NCBI GenBank assembly: GCA_002382075.1
Contig: DFZG01000041.1
Coordinates: 1 to 21,771 of the forward strand
Direction of reading: 5' to 3'
DNA from: Candidatus Shapirobacteria bacterium UBA4062
GTDB taxonomy: Bacteria; Patescibacteriota; Microgenomatia; UBA12405
Length of the DNA stretch: 21,771 nt
The notes under the pieces were generated by a model, which saw only the letters and a program-made list of their open reading frames with translations, had not been told where the DNA came from and ran no database searches. The translations under genes were made by a program, and so were the position numbers. Below, piece by piece: positions 1-6,426 of this stretch (within the stretch, counting starts at the first letter, position 1; each line of letters opens with the position of its first letter).

Positions 1-464
1 CTTCCGGCATAATCTACTATGTTCTCAATCGTAACCCCGAGTCTGTTAATTCTCCCGGCACCCCAGCTACTTCCGATATTTCCCCAGTTGTTGATGTACC
101 AGTAGAAGAACCTACTCCTACTATGGTCGAAATCGACAAAGATCTCAAACTTCAAGTATTAAATGCTACTGATATCAATGGTCAGGCCGCTACCTTAAAA
201 CAAGTGCTTACCAAGCTCGGTTTTACTTCTATTGCCGTTGGCAACAACAGTACTAATTTAACCAGTAATCAAATTAGAGTTAAATCAGAACTTGCCACTT
301 CATCAGCCTATTTCACCTCAGCACTTGCTGGTCAATTTGACGCTACAATCGCTACTGATCTTGACGAATCATCTCCTTACGATGTCATTTTCCTAATCGG
401 CACCGATTTAAGTGAAACTATTACCGACTCAGAAGAGGAAGTCACCCCTACCGAGGCTGAATAG
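1..464 (+). CDS. LytR C-terminal (LytR_C) domain protein, 3' part only
   Basis: The frame is open from base 3 to the TAG at 462-464, so the true start lies before the window. The first residues (SGIIYYVLNR) look like the end of a membrane helix. A Pro/Ser/Thr/Val-rich linker follows, then a ~100-residue domain with LytR_C hallmarks: a strand LKLQVLNATDINGQA, a helix LKQVLTKLGF, a second strand with IAVGN, and a closing strand YDVIFLIGTDL. In this family the domain follows a TM segment and sits outside the membrane, often with cell-wall or teichoic-acid ligation functions, but stand-alone versions exist and the catalytic LCP domain cannot be seen here. An acidic tail ends the protein. The last 17 bases overlap the convergent gene at 448-906. 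The domain call is from sequence pattern only. Confidence 0.75.
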   Translation, partial: SGIIYYVLNRNPESVNSPGTPATSDISPVVDVPVEEPTPTMVEIDKDLKLQVLNATDINGQAATLKQVLTKLGFTSIAVGNNSTNLTSNQIRVKSELATSSAYFTSALAGQFDATIATDLDESSPYDVIFLIGTDLSETITDSEEEVTPTEAE

Positions 465-906
465 GAATCATCTCCCAGTTTTTATTTAAATCTGTCAAAT
501 CTCTCCAGTCACTCAGATCTATCCTAAAGTCGGCTAAAAATTTTTCAAAATCCTCATAAAGTGGGAATTTACCCACAATTTTTTCCGGCAATCTTCTGGT
601 AAAACCATACACATCAATTTTAATAGTTTCAAAAGTATCTACTTTTTTTGACGGATGTAAAAAAGCCCACAAAGACACTATTCTCATTCTCTCTATGCTT
701 GGGTTATCAAGAAGCAATCGGCCACTATCGGCAAGTTGAACATATTTCTCTCTTTGTAATATCGAATCAAACCATGCTCCGCTCCCAAAAGCTATTTTTT
801 CAAAACCCTCTTTCTGTTTTTGTAAAAAAAACTCCCTATTTCCGTAAAAAACCATATTTTCAGCCGTAAATCGCTGGTTTATCCAACGTTCTTGATTACT
901 ACCCAT
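448..906 (-). CDS. Uncharacterised 152-aa soluble protein
   Basis: I do not recognise this protein. It has no signal peptide or membrane segment and is rich in aromatic and charged residues (for example FYGNREFFLQKQKEGF near residues 20-35, and a C-terminal acidic stretch with DLSDWRDLTDLN). The start is well supported: its ATG begins one base after the stop of the upstream gene (908-1801). The GAGGAGAT that would act as Shine-Dalgarno is encoded by that gene's last codons, so translation is probably coupled. It is the last gene of a minus-strand run starting at 3666, and its 3' end overlaps the convergent LytR_C gene by 17 bases. Function unknown. Confidence 0.7.
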   Translation of the reverse strand: MGSNQERWINQRFTAENMVFYGNREFFLQKQKEGFEKIAFGSGAWFDSILQREKYVQLADSGRLLLDNPSIERMRIVSLWAFLHPSKKVDTFETIKIDVYGFTRRLPEKIVGKFPLYEDFEKFLADFRIDLSDWRDLTDLNKNWEMIPIQPR

Positions 907-907
907 C

Positions 908-1801
908 TTATCTCCTCATCATCCAGTTTTTAAACGCCTCTTTTGTTTTTAAAACCTCAAATTCCCTTATTGATTCATCTACAACTTTTTGGACAAATAC
1001 ACCTCTGGCCAAAAACCAATTTGCGTTATTCACTTCTTTTGTTTTCTTTTTATCAGCCACCACGTTTTCAACTCCAAAAAATCGCTTTACTTTATATGGA
1101 CCTCTAACCAATTTTTTGTCTTCCTGTGAAAAATATAGCCCCTCATTCTTTCCGTCATCTTGCCAGACACTTAATGGAATTATTAAGCCTTTTGCCGCCA
1201 AATTTAGCATTCCTTCAGGGACCCTTAACACCGATTCATATAATTGAATCCCTCGGTTTTTAATCCCGGGCGACAGTGCTTCAATTTTTCTTACCACCAG
1301 TTCTTCTGCTCGGTTTTTTTCTTGCTGATATTTTTCGTAAACAGTTTTAAATCCAGATTCTTGGCCATATTTCTCTTCAAATTCACTGCAAAAAAAATTG
1401 TAGTCGGAAAAAATCGGCCTAAACTCATCTTTCTTATAACCGTACAAATTTAAGGCCATTTTCTGATACTGTTTCGGTCCGGCAAATAAAAACGAGTCAA
1501 ATCGACTCAAGGCTACTTCATTGTTTTCATCCCAGCTCATGTTAATCGAAACCACTTCTCCTCTAGAAGTCATCATTTTTTTATCCAGCATTATTGTTTT
1601 TGTCCCAAAACTTTTTTCAGATACATATTTCAACACCGGTATTAAAGCCTTGTTCACTTCTTTTCTTATCGGCTCAGCTTCTTGCCTGACCTTTTCCTCA
1701 ATCTCGTTTCCGGCATTTTGAAAAGATTCGTAAGCCAAAGCCACTTCTTGTAAATTATCTGATACTTTCTCTCTTAAGTTTTTTAAATTTTCTTTATTCA
1801 T
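908..1801 (-). CDS. Uncharacterised 297-aa protein, apparent paralog of the 1821-2753 product
   Basis: Function unknown. The N-terminal ~60 residues are a charged, probably coiled-coil helix (EIEEKVRQEAEPIRKEVNKA). The middle is mixed alpha/beta with many aromatics. The C-terminal half (about residues 155-240) lines up with residues 180-260 of the upstream neighbour: a helical KY..EK.....EL...IEALSPGI stretch, then a region ending in a strand with KKLVRGP, matching GQLVRAP in the neighbour. There is no signal peptide, TM segment or catalytic motif I can name. An AAGGAA Shine-Dalgarno precedes the ATG by 6 nt. It lies 19 bp downstream of 1821-2753 and 1 bp upstream of 448-906, so all three are probably cotranscribed. 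Confidence 0.72.
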   Translation of the reverse strand: MNKENLKNLREKVSDNLQEVALAYESFQNAGNEIEEKVRQEAEPIRKEVNKALIPVLKYVSEKSFGTKTIMLDKKMMTSRGEVVSINMSWDENNEVALSRFDSFLFAGPKQYQKMALNLYGYKKDEFRPIFSDYNFFCSEFEEKYGQESGFKTVYEKYQQEKNRAEELVVRKIEALSPGIKNRGIQLYESVLRVPEGMLNLAAKGLIIPLSVWQDDGKNEGLYFSQEDKKLVRGPYKVKRFFGVENVVADKKKTKEVNNANWFLARGVFVQKVVDESIREFEVLKTKEAFKNWMMRR

Positions 1802-1820
1802 TTTTTTGTTCCTTAAATTA

Positions 1821-2753
1821 TTAAATATATTTTGGTTTAACCCACCCGATTTTTTCCACCGGTTCTATCATTTTCCATTTCATTGTCAAACCTATCCTTA
1901 CCCAGTCAGCCAACTCTGCCTCATAAGCTTTCTCTAAAATAGGTCCTTTATCAACTTTCTTCAATGGTCCGATTAATTCCACCGGAGCTCTCACTAATTG
2001 ACCCGATTTTGGTAGAAAGAAAATATCTTCGTGTTTACCAGCATTCCATCTTAAAGCACCCTGATCTGCAGCTAAGTATTCCGGTATTTGGTCTTTGATT
2101 TGAGGTGTTTCCAAAATTACCTGGTTCAAATTTAATATATTTTGCCTTATTTCCGGCGCCCTATCTTCAACCATTTTCATCAGACTTATTTCTGTATATT
2201 CTTTTGCTTTCCAGTATTTATCACGAGCTTCATTAACACCATTAATCTCTTTAATTTTTTCAAAAGAATCATTAGTTACCCAGTCATATCTATAAAGTAC
2301 CGGCTCGATTTCTTGCCAGCCTATACTGGGAATATTTACCTCTCCCATTAATGGGCACCTGTTTACTCCTCCCCATTGTTTAACCTTATCAAAACCCACA
2401 AAGTCATTACTTTCTGGAAATAAATTCTTCTCATGATGTGAAGCAATTTGCACTAACTCTAAACCCTTTTCTTTTTCTCCCCAATATAAATAGTTTCTCG
2501 GTTTCCCTGCCCAATTCCACCAACAATAACCCTCAACATAAGCACAATTTTTATCTAACAGCTTTTGATTCTTAGCCACAATTTTATATATATCTATTAA
2601 ACTGTCATCCACTGATTTAACCATTGGGAAAAGATCAACACTAACTTCTTTACAGAAATTATTATATGTTTCCCAAAGTTTTAAATACTTTTCGGTAACT
2701 TTCGGAAACATATCATTTTTATTTTCCGAATTATTCAAATTTTCTTTTTTCAT
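1821..2753 (-). CDS. Uncharacterised 310-aa protein, apparent paralog of the 908-1801 product
   Basis: Function unknown. It is a soluble protein with a helical first third (KVTEKYLKLWETYNNFCKEV), then a Trp/Tyr/Gly-rich section (GYCWWNWAGKPRNYLYWG, residues 75-92) and two Cys residues (C77 and C133) in poorly conserved surroundings. Residues ~180-260 resemble the same region of the 297-aa downstream product, including EDRAPEIRQ versus EALSPGIKN and GQLVRAP versus KKLVRGP. That suggests an old duplication followed by strong divergence. The start has no clear Shine-Dalgarno, only an A/T-rich leader. Seventy bp separate it from the 2824-3666 gene upstream, and I see no terminator hairpin in that gap. 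Confidence 0.72.
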   Translation of the reverse strand: MKKENLNNSENKNDMFPKVTEKYLKLWETYNNFCKEVSVDLFPMVKSVDDSLIDIYKIVAKNQKLLDKNCAYVEGYCWWNWAGKPRNYLYWGEKEKGLELVQIASHHEKNLFPESNDFVGFDKVKQWGGVNRCPLMGEVNIPSIGWQEIEPVLYRYDWVTNDSFEKIKEINGVNEARDKYWKAKEYTEISLMKMVEDRAPEIRQNILNLNQVILETPQIKDQIPEYLAADQGALRWNAGKHEDIFFLPKSGQLVRAPVELIGPLKKVDKGPILEKAYEAELADWVRIGLTMKWKMIEPVEKIGWVKPKYI

Positions 2754-2823
2754 TTTTATAAATTAAATAATATTAAATTTATTTCTTGGTTGTTTCTAAG
2801 CTAGATTTTTATACATTTATTCC

Positions 2824-3666
2824 TTAGCCAGAAATTTCCTCTTTATTTTTAAAATATTGATCAACTCTTCTGTCAACTTCTTTTTTGATATTCATTAGTA
2901 AAGGTCCAAATATTGTGGGTTCTTTTTCTACAAAAGCAAGAAGATCTATAATATTTGTATTTTTTTCAATTAAAACGTCAGTTAATATTGTTTCTCGCAC
3001 TTTAAAGTATTTGTCATCACGCTTGTGAGCCACACCGACAATTTCTCCGGAAAAAGGATCTTTAACCTTTATTAAATTTTCGGGATCGGAAAACTCTTCC
3101 GTCACTTTTTCAAGCTTCCAACCCGGACCCAGAGGTATCAAGCTACCTCTTTTTTTAAAAAATTCATCAACTTTGTATTTTTCCAAGACTAAATATCTAA
3201 ATTCTTCGCGCTTCAGTAAATTATTGTCCTGATCGATCATTCCGTCCTGATTGGCTTTTTGGTATATCTCACTGTATGTGTTGATGAAGATGTCTGCAAT
3301 GTCGATACCTTGCTCTATAAGAATAAATCCATTTTCCAAATGATTCACATAAGACAAGCCCAACTTTGATTTTTCTACTACATTTTTCTCCTGGAGCATG
3401 ATGGTTATGTAATTACCAAAAACATCATCAAGAGTTCTTGTACGTTTATCCCCTTTTTGAATTATAATTTTTTGTTGATTTGGTCTGATGTCAACAGATA
3501 TTGCATAATCATTGCGAGCACCAAACTCTTTGGTACTTATTGTTGCCATACTATTATCGTTGATATAACGATCTCCCCATTTTTTTACCATGTCTATCGT
3601 CAGGCGCGCAAAAAGATCTTTTATTTTTTCCTCTTTATTGTTCATGTCAAATTTTTTTTCTACCAT
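2824..3666 (-). CDS. Uncharacterised 280-aa protein
   Basis: I do not recognise a family. The protein is highly charged, with no signal peptide or TM helix. Visible segments are an N-terminal helix (KEEKIKDLFARLTIDMVKKWGDRY), two likely strands near residues 45-75 (DYAISVDIRP, KIIIQKG), a long helical middle, and a beta pair DPFSGEIVGVAHKRDDKYFKV near 203-223. It ends in a charged helix. The start is uncertain: the ATG at 3666 gives MVEKKFDM, and a second ATG seven codons on (3645) is equally possible. Neither has a clear Shine-Dalgarno. It heads the minus-strand run down to 448. A perfect 7-bp hairpin lies 30 bp upstream. Confidence 0.68.
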   Translation of the reverse strand: MVEKKFDMNNKEEKIKDLFARLTIDMVKKWGDRYINDNSMATISTKEFGARNDYAISVDIRPNQQKIIIQKGDKRTRTLDDVFGNYITIMLQEKNVVEKSKLGLSYVNHLENGFILIEQGIDIADIFINTYSEIYQKANQDGMIDQDNNLLKREEFRYLVLEKYKVDEFFKKRGSLIPLGPGWKLEKVTEEFSDPENLIKVKDPFSGEIVGVAHKRDDKYFKVRETILTDVLIEKNTNIIDLLAFVEKEPTIFGPLLMNIKKEVDRRVDQYFKNKEEISG

Positions 3667-3695
3667 ATTTTTATATAATAATTTTTAATAATTAC

Positions 3696-3714
3696 CGGTA
3701 AACTTGCTTTACCG
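3696..3714. other. Perfect 7-bp hairpin upstream of the 280-aa gene
   Basis: CGGTAAA and TTTACCG form a perfect inverted repeat around a 5-nt CTTGC loop. It lies ~30 bp before the start of the minus-strand 2824-3666 gene, in an A/T-rich gap. It has no adjoining T-run, so it is not a convincing intrinsic terminator. It could be an operator or a leader hairpin; the role is unknown. Confidence 0.35.
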
Positions 3715-3733
3715 ACAATATTTTAAAAATTTA

Positions 3734-3802
3734 TTTGCGTTCTGAAAATTGGTGTCGAGTACTTTTGGGTAGAAGGGGTGGGGGATACCCCCACCCTTTT
3801 TT
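3734..3802 (+). repeat. Cassette-end repeat, copy A (inverted-repeat tip plus GC hairpin)
   Basis: This ~69-bp block recurs almost unchanged at 6341-6408, including an identical run of about 27 bp that starts TTTGCGTTCTG. Its first 19 bases are the inverted complement of 4292-4309 (CCAAAATCAGAACGCAAA), so the pair brackets the 75-aa gene and its decayed copy. The rest holds the GGGTGGGGG/CCCCCACCC hairpin listed separately. It sits at the 3' side of minus-strand genes in both places. Confidence 0.75.
3776..3802 (+). terminator. GC-rich hairpin with T-tract (plus-strand terminator-like)
   Basis: A 9-bp perfect stem, GGGTGGGGG / CCCCCACCC, with a 3-nt loop is followed by six T on the plus strand. 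The T-run overlaps the stop codon of the minus-strand 75-aa gene (3801-3803). Read as plus-strand RNA it is a textbook intrinsic terminator. Read as minus-strand RNA it is a strong 3' hairpin without a U-tract, which could stabilise or weakly terminate the cassette mRNA. Confidence 0.6.
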
Positions 3803-4028
3803 ATTTCAATAGTGCCCAAAAGATTACAATTGCTGGTAGTCCATCTGCAGCACTTAGCAATAATTTTTGCCAATACTTAATTCCTCTTATTTCATTGACA
3901 AATCCTAATACTGCGTACAAAAAAAATGCAGCGAATGAGATTCCCAACACGACTTTGTTTTCTACTAAAAAGTAGAGAACAATCGATAAAGCTAATAAAT
4001 ATATTCCATTCAATATTCTCTTTTTCAT
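3801..4028 (-). CDS. Small 75-aa membrane protein
   Basis: This short hydrophobic protein starts MKKRILNGIYLLAL. It has two or three predicted membrane segments (about residues 5-22, 26-44 and 57-74), separated by short charged turns (VENK near 22-25, NEIRGIKYWQK near 45-55). A GGAGG Shine-Dalgarno lies 5 nt before the ATG. I do not recognise the family. Directly upstream is a decayed copy of the same gene (4054-4283) with a similar start and nearly the same C-terminal pattern (WQKLLL...LP..VI..ALLK), so this is the surviving member of a tandem duplication. The pair is bracketed by inverted repeats at 3734-3752 and 4292-4309. An inner-membrane location is inferred from hydrophobicity. Confidence 0.7.
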   Translation of the reverse strand: MKKRILNGIYLLALSIVLYFLVENKVVLGISFAAFFLYAVLGFVNEIRGIKYWQKLLLSAADGLPAIVIFWALLK

Positions 4029-4053
4029 TTTTCCTCCAAATTTAATACATTAT

Positions 4054-4283
4054 TTATTTCAATAGTGCTATCAGTATTACCAATATTGGTAAACATTTTA
4101 ATCCACCCAGCAACAATTTCTGCCATGGTTTTTTAGAATCATTTCAGTTCCCCATTTTGCATATATTGCAATACTAGTAAAAGCAAAAAGCCAAGCAGCT
4201 AGTACAACCTTTCTATCCTCTTGATAGTAGATAAAAACCGAGCATCAAAGTGCCAAAAAAATATTTAAAAACCTCATTTTCAT
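4054..4283 (-). pseudogene. Decayed tandem paralog of the 75-aa membrane protein
   Basis: A good Shine-Dalgarno (GGAGG) and ATG at 4283 open a frame reading MKMRFLNIFLAL, then an in-frame TGA. Beyond it the same frame continues with CSVFIYYQEDRKVVLAAWLFAF, matching the neighbour's SIVLYFLVENKVVLGISFAAF. The match is then lost at an A-rich stretch (CTA AAA AAC) and resumes in the -1 frame as WQKLLLGGLKCLPILVILIALLK. That matches the neighbour's C-terminus, and both end in LLK-stop. It therefore needs one stop readthrough and one frameshift to make a full-length product, which reads as a pseudogene. The frameshift falls exactly on A_AAA_AAC, a classical slippery heptamer, but the upstream TGA argues against programmed recoding. 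Confidence 0.75.
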
Positions 4284-4291
4284 TTAATCCT

Positions 4292-4410
4292 CCAAAATCA
4301 GAACGCAAATTTTTAAAGAACATTCCTCATTAGACGCCAATGTCTGAATTGGATCAGTGTTTAACCAACACTGTCTGTGTCTATAAATAGACTCAGATTA
4401 ATATCGGTTA
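4292..4410 (-). repeat. Structured leader repeat, copy 1 (three hairpins plus boxA-like motif)
   Basis: First of three near-identical ~110-bp blocks (others at 6229-6335 and 6813-6930). On the minus strand each lies directly before a Shine-Dalgarno and ATG, here that of the 4054-4283 pseudogene. In minus-strand order it carries a hairpin with GTCTA/TAGAC, the hairpin CAGTGTT/AACACTG, a third hairpin whose stem contains CAGAC/GTCTG-type pairing, then TGTTCTTTAAAAATTTG (4306-4322), which resembles the bacterial rrn boxA antitermination element. The block ends in the inverted-repeat tip CAGAACGCAAA (plus strand). In this copy the third hairpin has a one-base change that keeps pairing only as a wobble on the plus strand. 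Confidence 0.75.
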
Positions 4411-4417
4411 TACATTT

Positions 4418-4509
4418 GCGCTCTGGACTGGAATTAATTTTTTAATTTAATTCATCTCATATCTGAGACGGAGAGGAGGAATAAATCCCTCCTCTTCAAT
4501 CCAGAGCGC
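4418..4509 (-). other. Cassette-end structure: nested hairpin and 10-bp inverted repeat
   Basis: GCGCTCTGGA (4418-4427) and TCCAGAGCGC (4500-4509) form a perfect 10-bp inverted repeat. Inside it lies an 8-bp hairpin, AGAGGAGG/CCTCCTCT (4472-4495), plus a small CTCA/TGAG stem. It lies just past the stop of the minus-strand 4520-4903 gene. The outer left arm is a variant of the TTTGCGTTCTG tip seen at 3734 and 6341. So this looks like the 3' end of another cassette, with a different GC-rich hairpin in the equivalent position. No U-run follows on either strand. Confidence 0.5.
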
Positions 4510-4519
4510 TGTTGGCGGT

Positions 4520-4903
4520 TTAAAAATCCACGTCAGTAATTTTTCTGAATAACTTAAAGCTAATTCCCAGAAATTTGATTTCTCTAAATTTTCCCTCAAC
4601 TGTAAAAACTGAAGTCTTGTCGATCTCAAGTTTTTCGAAGCCGATAATTTTTCTATCGACACGAAAAGTCTCTAGTCGATCGGTATAAAAGTCAGTTACG
4701 AAAGTGTACTTTCTCCCGGAAACTGTTTTGAGATTTCCAATCACTGTATCTCTCGATTCCCATCTTGTCCATCTGATTTTTGCCCTGATCCAAAGGATGA
4801 GGTAGACAATAAGGTAAGTAATCAGAAAAACAAAAAACATAGAAAATACTACTATTCCTGCCACCCCCCAAGTTATGACAAGCAGACTGATTGGATCTTC
4901 CAT
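4520..4903 (-). CDS. 127-aa membrane-anchored protein with beta-rich domain
   Basis: A strong Shine-Dalgarno (AGAGGAGGTGAG) precedes the ATG at 4903. Residues ~7-38 form one long or two short hydrophobic helices (SLLVITWGVAGIVVFSMFFV onward) ending in the basic turn RAKIRWTRW. The remaining ~80 residues look beta-rich and soluble (DTVIGNLKTVSGRKYTFVTD, FREIKFLGISFKLFRKI). I do not recognise the family. It is the last gene of a four-gene minus-strand set (5533-6204, 5101-5511, 4972-5097, then this) that shares leader copy 2. The TM-plus-beta design resembles the 136-aa protein two genes upstream, though sequence similarity is not obvious. Confidence 0.68.
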   Translation of the reverse strand: MEDPISLLVITWGVAGIVVFSMFFVFLITYLIVYLILWIRAKIRWTRWESRDTVIGNLKTVSGRKYTFVTDFYTDRLETFRVDRKIIGFEKLEIDKTSVFTVEGKFREIKFLGISFKLFRKITDVDF

Positions 4904-4971
4904 CTCACCTCCTCTTGTATTTTATCCGAAGGGTTAGATCGTACCCAAATATTTTGAATTTTTTCTCCCAG

Positions 4972-5097
4972 CTAACTTGACTTTTTTACTCTAATTAACA
5001 ATATTATATAAATAACCATCAAGACTATTATCAATAAGTAAAAAAGAGAAGCTGCAATTGCAAGATAATAGAAAAAGATACTCAGAATATTCTCCAT
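4972..5097 (-). CDS. Very small (41-aa) single-TM protein
   Basis: The start at 5097 follows a near-perfect Shine-Dalgarno (AAAGGAGGT, 5 nt spacer), the best in this island. The 41 codons encode MENILSIFFYYLAIAASLF, then LLIIVLMVIYIILLIRV, then the basic tail KKSS and a TAG. It is one long or two tightly packed membrane helices with a positively charged C-terminus, which should stay on the cytoplasmic side. It lies 3 bp after the stop of the 136-aa gene, so it is almost certainly translated from the same mRNA. It could be a subunit or regulator of its neighbours; no family is recognised. It is easily missed by gene callers because of its size. Confidence 0.7.
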   Translation of the reverse strand: MENILSIFFYYLAIAASLFYLLIIVLMVIYIILLIRVKKSS

Positions 5098-5100
5098 CTT

Positions 5101-5511
5101 TCACCTCCTTTCCTGAATCGTAATTATGTTCCGGTACATACTAAAAAACGGTATTCTCCATCCTGCCACCAAAACTTGGTAGCTATTTCCAGCTTTTAAC
5201 TCCATTAATAAATTTCCAGAGTTAAATTTGAGAAACCATATCGTGTCTTCATTTTGAAAAATCTGCTTGGTTCCATCCTCCAATTGAAATACAAAATACG
5301 TGTTCCCTCTGTCCACCACTGTGGATTCGATGGTTCCGGTTACAACCTCCTGGCTATTTTTGTATAAAGTGCCATAGGTAAAAGACCCTACGCCAATTAT
5401 GATAATTAATATCACCCAAAACAACCATAGAAAATTGTCCCAAAACCAATATTTCATATCATCAAAATCTATTTTCGCCTTTTTTCGTTTAGTCTCTACT
5501 TTGTAAAACAT
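5101..5511 (-). CDS. 136-aa single-TM protein, DUF1523-like
   Basis: The basic N-terminus (ETKRKKAK) is followed by a TM helix at about residues 27-48 (FLWLFWVILIIIIGVGSF). An extracytoplasmic beta-rich domain follows, with GTIESTVVDRGNTYFVFQLEDG, then F.NEDTIWFLKFNS, then AGWRIPFFSMYRNI. That last motif pattern (LKFNS..L...L..G..Y.V.V.GWRIPF.S.Y.NI) recalls the DUF1523 group of small membrane proteins, whose function is not known to me. The family call is from memory of the motif and is tentative. The start at 5511 is the longest; an ATG at residue 19 (5457) would still include the TM helix. It lies 21 bp after the 224-aa gene and 3 bp before the 41-aa gene. Confidence 0.65.
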   Translation of the reverse strand: MFYKVETKRKKAKIDFDDMKYWFWDNFLWLFWVILIIIIGVGSFTYGTLYKNSQEVVTGTIESTVVDRGNTYFVFQLEDGTKQIFQNEDTIWFLKFNSGNLLMELKAGNSYQVLVAGWRIPFFSMYRNIITIQERR

Positions 5512-5532
5512 TCCAAATACCCTTTCTATTTT

Positions 5533-6204
5533 TTATCGATATATTCCGAAATACAATATTACGGCAATCAATACCAGACAAACTACTGTAATAGTAATGA
5601 TTGTCTTCAAGCCACCGTTTCTTTGTACCCCCATCGTTGCCATTAACACTTCTTTTATTGCCTTTACATCCCTTCTTGTTTTCCACCGTGCCGGTATTTC
5701 TAGAACCACTGCTACAGGCAGAGAAATTACCATAGCCAAAAATGGCGTCATATAGCCCAAAACCGGAGTTATAAAAACCCAACCCCAGGCTTTTGTAACG
5801 ACAATCCATCCTTCTAATAACTGAACGATCAGTATAGACAAGATAATTACGGCCAAAGTTAGAAATTCATCGCCTTGTAGTCCCCGCAATTCTTCCTTTC
5901 TCAAATCTTTTAATGAAACCACCAAACTAATAGGAAAAATTATCCAACTTATGTAATCCTGTCCAAAAAACAGAATTCTTACTGGGTACCAATAGATGAT
6001 TGCTAGTACCAGTGTGTTAACCATCGCTAAAACATAACTAAATGGAGTATCTTTGAAAGTATCCCTTTCGTTTCTAACTAGCCATCCAATTTTTTCAAAT
6101 TTCGCTATTACTAGTTTTTTGAGAAAAAAATTGTAGACCAGCGCCAACACGAGCCATGGCCCGTAAACAACCAAACGACCCAAAATCGCTTCTAAATCAA
6201 ACAT
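5533..6204 (-). CDS. Multi-pass membrane protein, ~223 aa
   Basis: A polytopic protein with about five or six membrane helices: ~9-28, 55-78, 84-97, 116-133, 140-168 and 203-222. A charged loop near residues 98-110 (SLKDLRKEELRGLQGDE) and another near 172-185 (IPARWKTRRDVKAIK) are probably cytoplasmic by the positive-inside rule. I recognise no transporter or enzyme family signature. I chose the ATG at 6204 (MFDLEAILGR) because AGGAG lies 6 nt upstream; a GTG one codon earlier is less well spaced. It is the first gene after leader copy 2 (6229-6335) and heads the four-gene set down to 4520, so that leader probably controls all four. Confidence 0.68.
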   Translation of the reverse strand: MFDLEAILGRLVVYGPWLVLALVYNFFLKKLVIAKFEKIGWLVRNERDTFKDTPFSYVLAMVNTLVLAIIYWYPVRILFFGQDYISWIIFPISLVVSLKDLRKEELRGLQGDEFLTLAVIILSILIVQLLEGWIVVTKAWGWVFITPVLGYMTPFLAMVISLPVAVVLEIPARWKTRRDVKAIKEVLMATMGVQRNGGLKTIITITVVCLVLIAVILYFGIYR

Positions 6205-6228
6205 CACTTTCTCCTTTTTTTATCAAAC

Positions 6229-6335
6229 CGCCAAATTTTTAAAGAACATTCCTCATCAGACGCCAATGTCTGATTTGGATCAGTGTTTAACCAACACTGT
6301 CTGTGTCTATCAATAGACTCAGATTAATACTGGTT
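6229..6335 (-). repeat. Structured leader repeat, copy 2
   Basis: Nearly identical to 6813-6930 through the three hairpins (ATCAGAC/GTCTGAT, CAGTGTT/AACACTG, CTGtGTCTA/TAGACtCAG) and the boxA-like TGTTCTTTAAAAATTTG (6232-6248, minus strand). It lies immediately before the Shine-Dalgarno of the 224-aa gene. Unlike copies 1 and 3, the inverted-repeat tip next to the gene is degraded (AACCGCC in place of GAACGC). The far side runs straight into the cassette-end repeat at 6341. Confidence 0.75.
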
Positions 6336-6340
6336 ATATT

Positions 6341-6408
6341 TTTGCGTTCTGAAAATTGGTGTCGAGTTCTTTTGGGTAGAGGGGGTGGGGTTTACCCCCA
6401 CCCTTTTT
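6341..6408 (+). repeat. Cassette-end repeat, copy B
   Basis: Near-duplicate of 3734-3802. The first 19 bases are the inverted complement of 6813-6830, so together they bracket the 123-aa gene. They are followed by a conserved ~25-bp spacer with GTCGAGT and TTTTGGGTAGA, then the GC-rich hairpin at 6383-6403. Differences from copy A are a few substitutions and one-base length changes in the G-run and loop. Confidence 0.75.
6383..6408 (+). terminator. GC-rich hairpin with T-tract (plus-strand terminator-like)
   Basis: The stem GGGTGGGG / CCCCACCC (8 bp) with a 5-nt loop is followed by five T on the plus strand. It lies ~20 bp past the stop of the minus-strand 123-aa gene. As at 3776, the U-tract is on the strand opposite the genes, so the plus-strand reading would imply an unannotated plus-strand or antisense transcript across leader copy 2. 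Confidence 0.55.
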
Positions 6409-6426
6409 AATACTTTCCTTTATCAA

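Noticed and set aside
648..2351. Plus-strand frames of 66-73 codons opposite the minus-strand unknown genes
   Set aside because: They are Phe/Ser-rich antisense shadows of A-rich coding sequence without ribosome binding sites.
4054..4283. UGA read as an amino acid (alternative code) in the decayed gene
   Set aside because: The same sequence also needs a frameshift. Other genes here end normally at TGA (for example at 11089-11091, the Nudix-family gene), so UGA acts as stop.
4447..4662. 71-codon minus-strand frame
   Set aside because: It overlaps the 127-aa gene out of frame and the cassette-end hairpin, and has no ribosome binding site. The 127-aa frame has a strong one and a clear TM helix.
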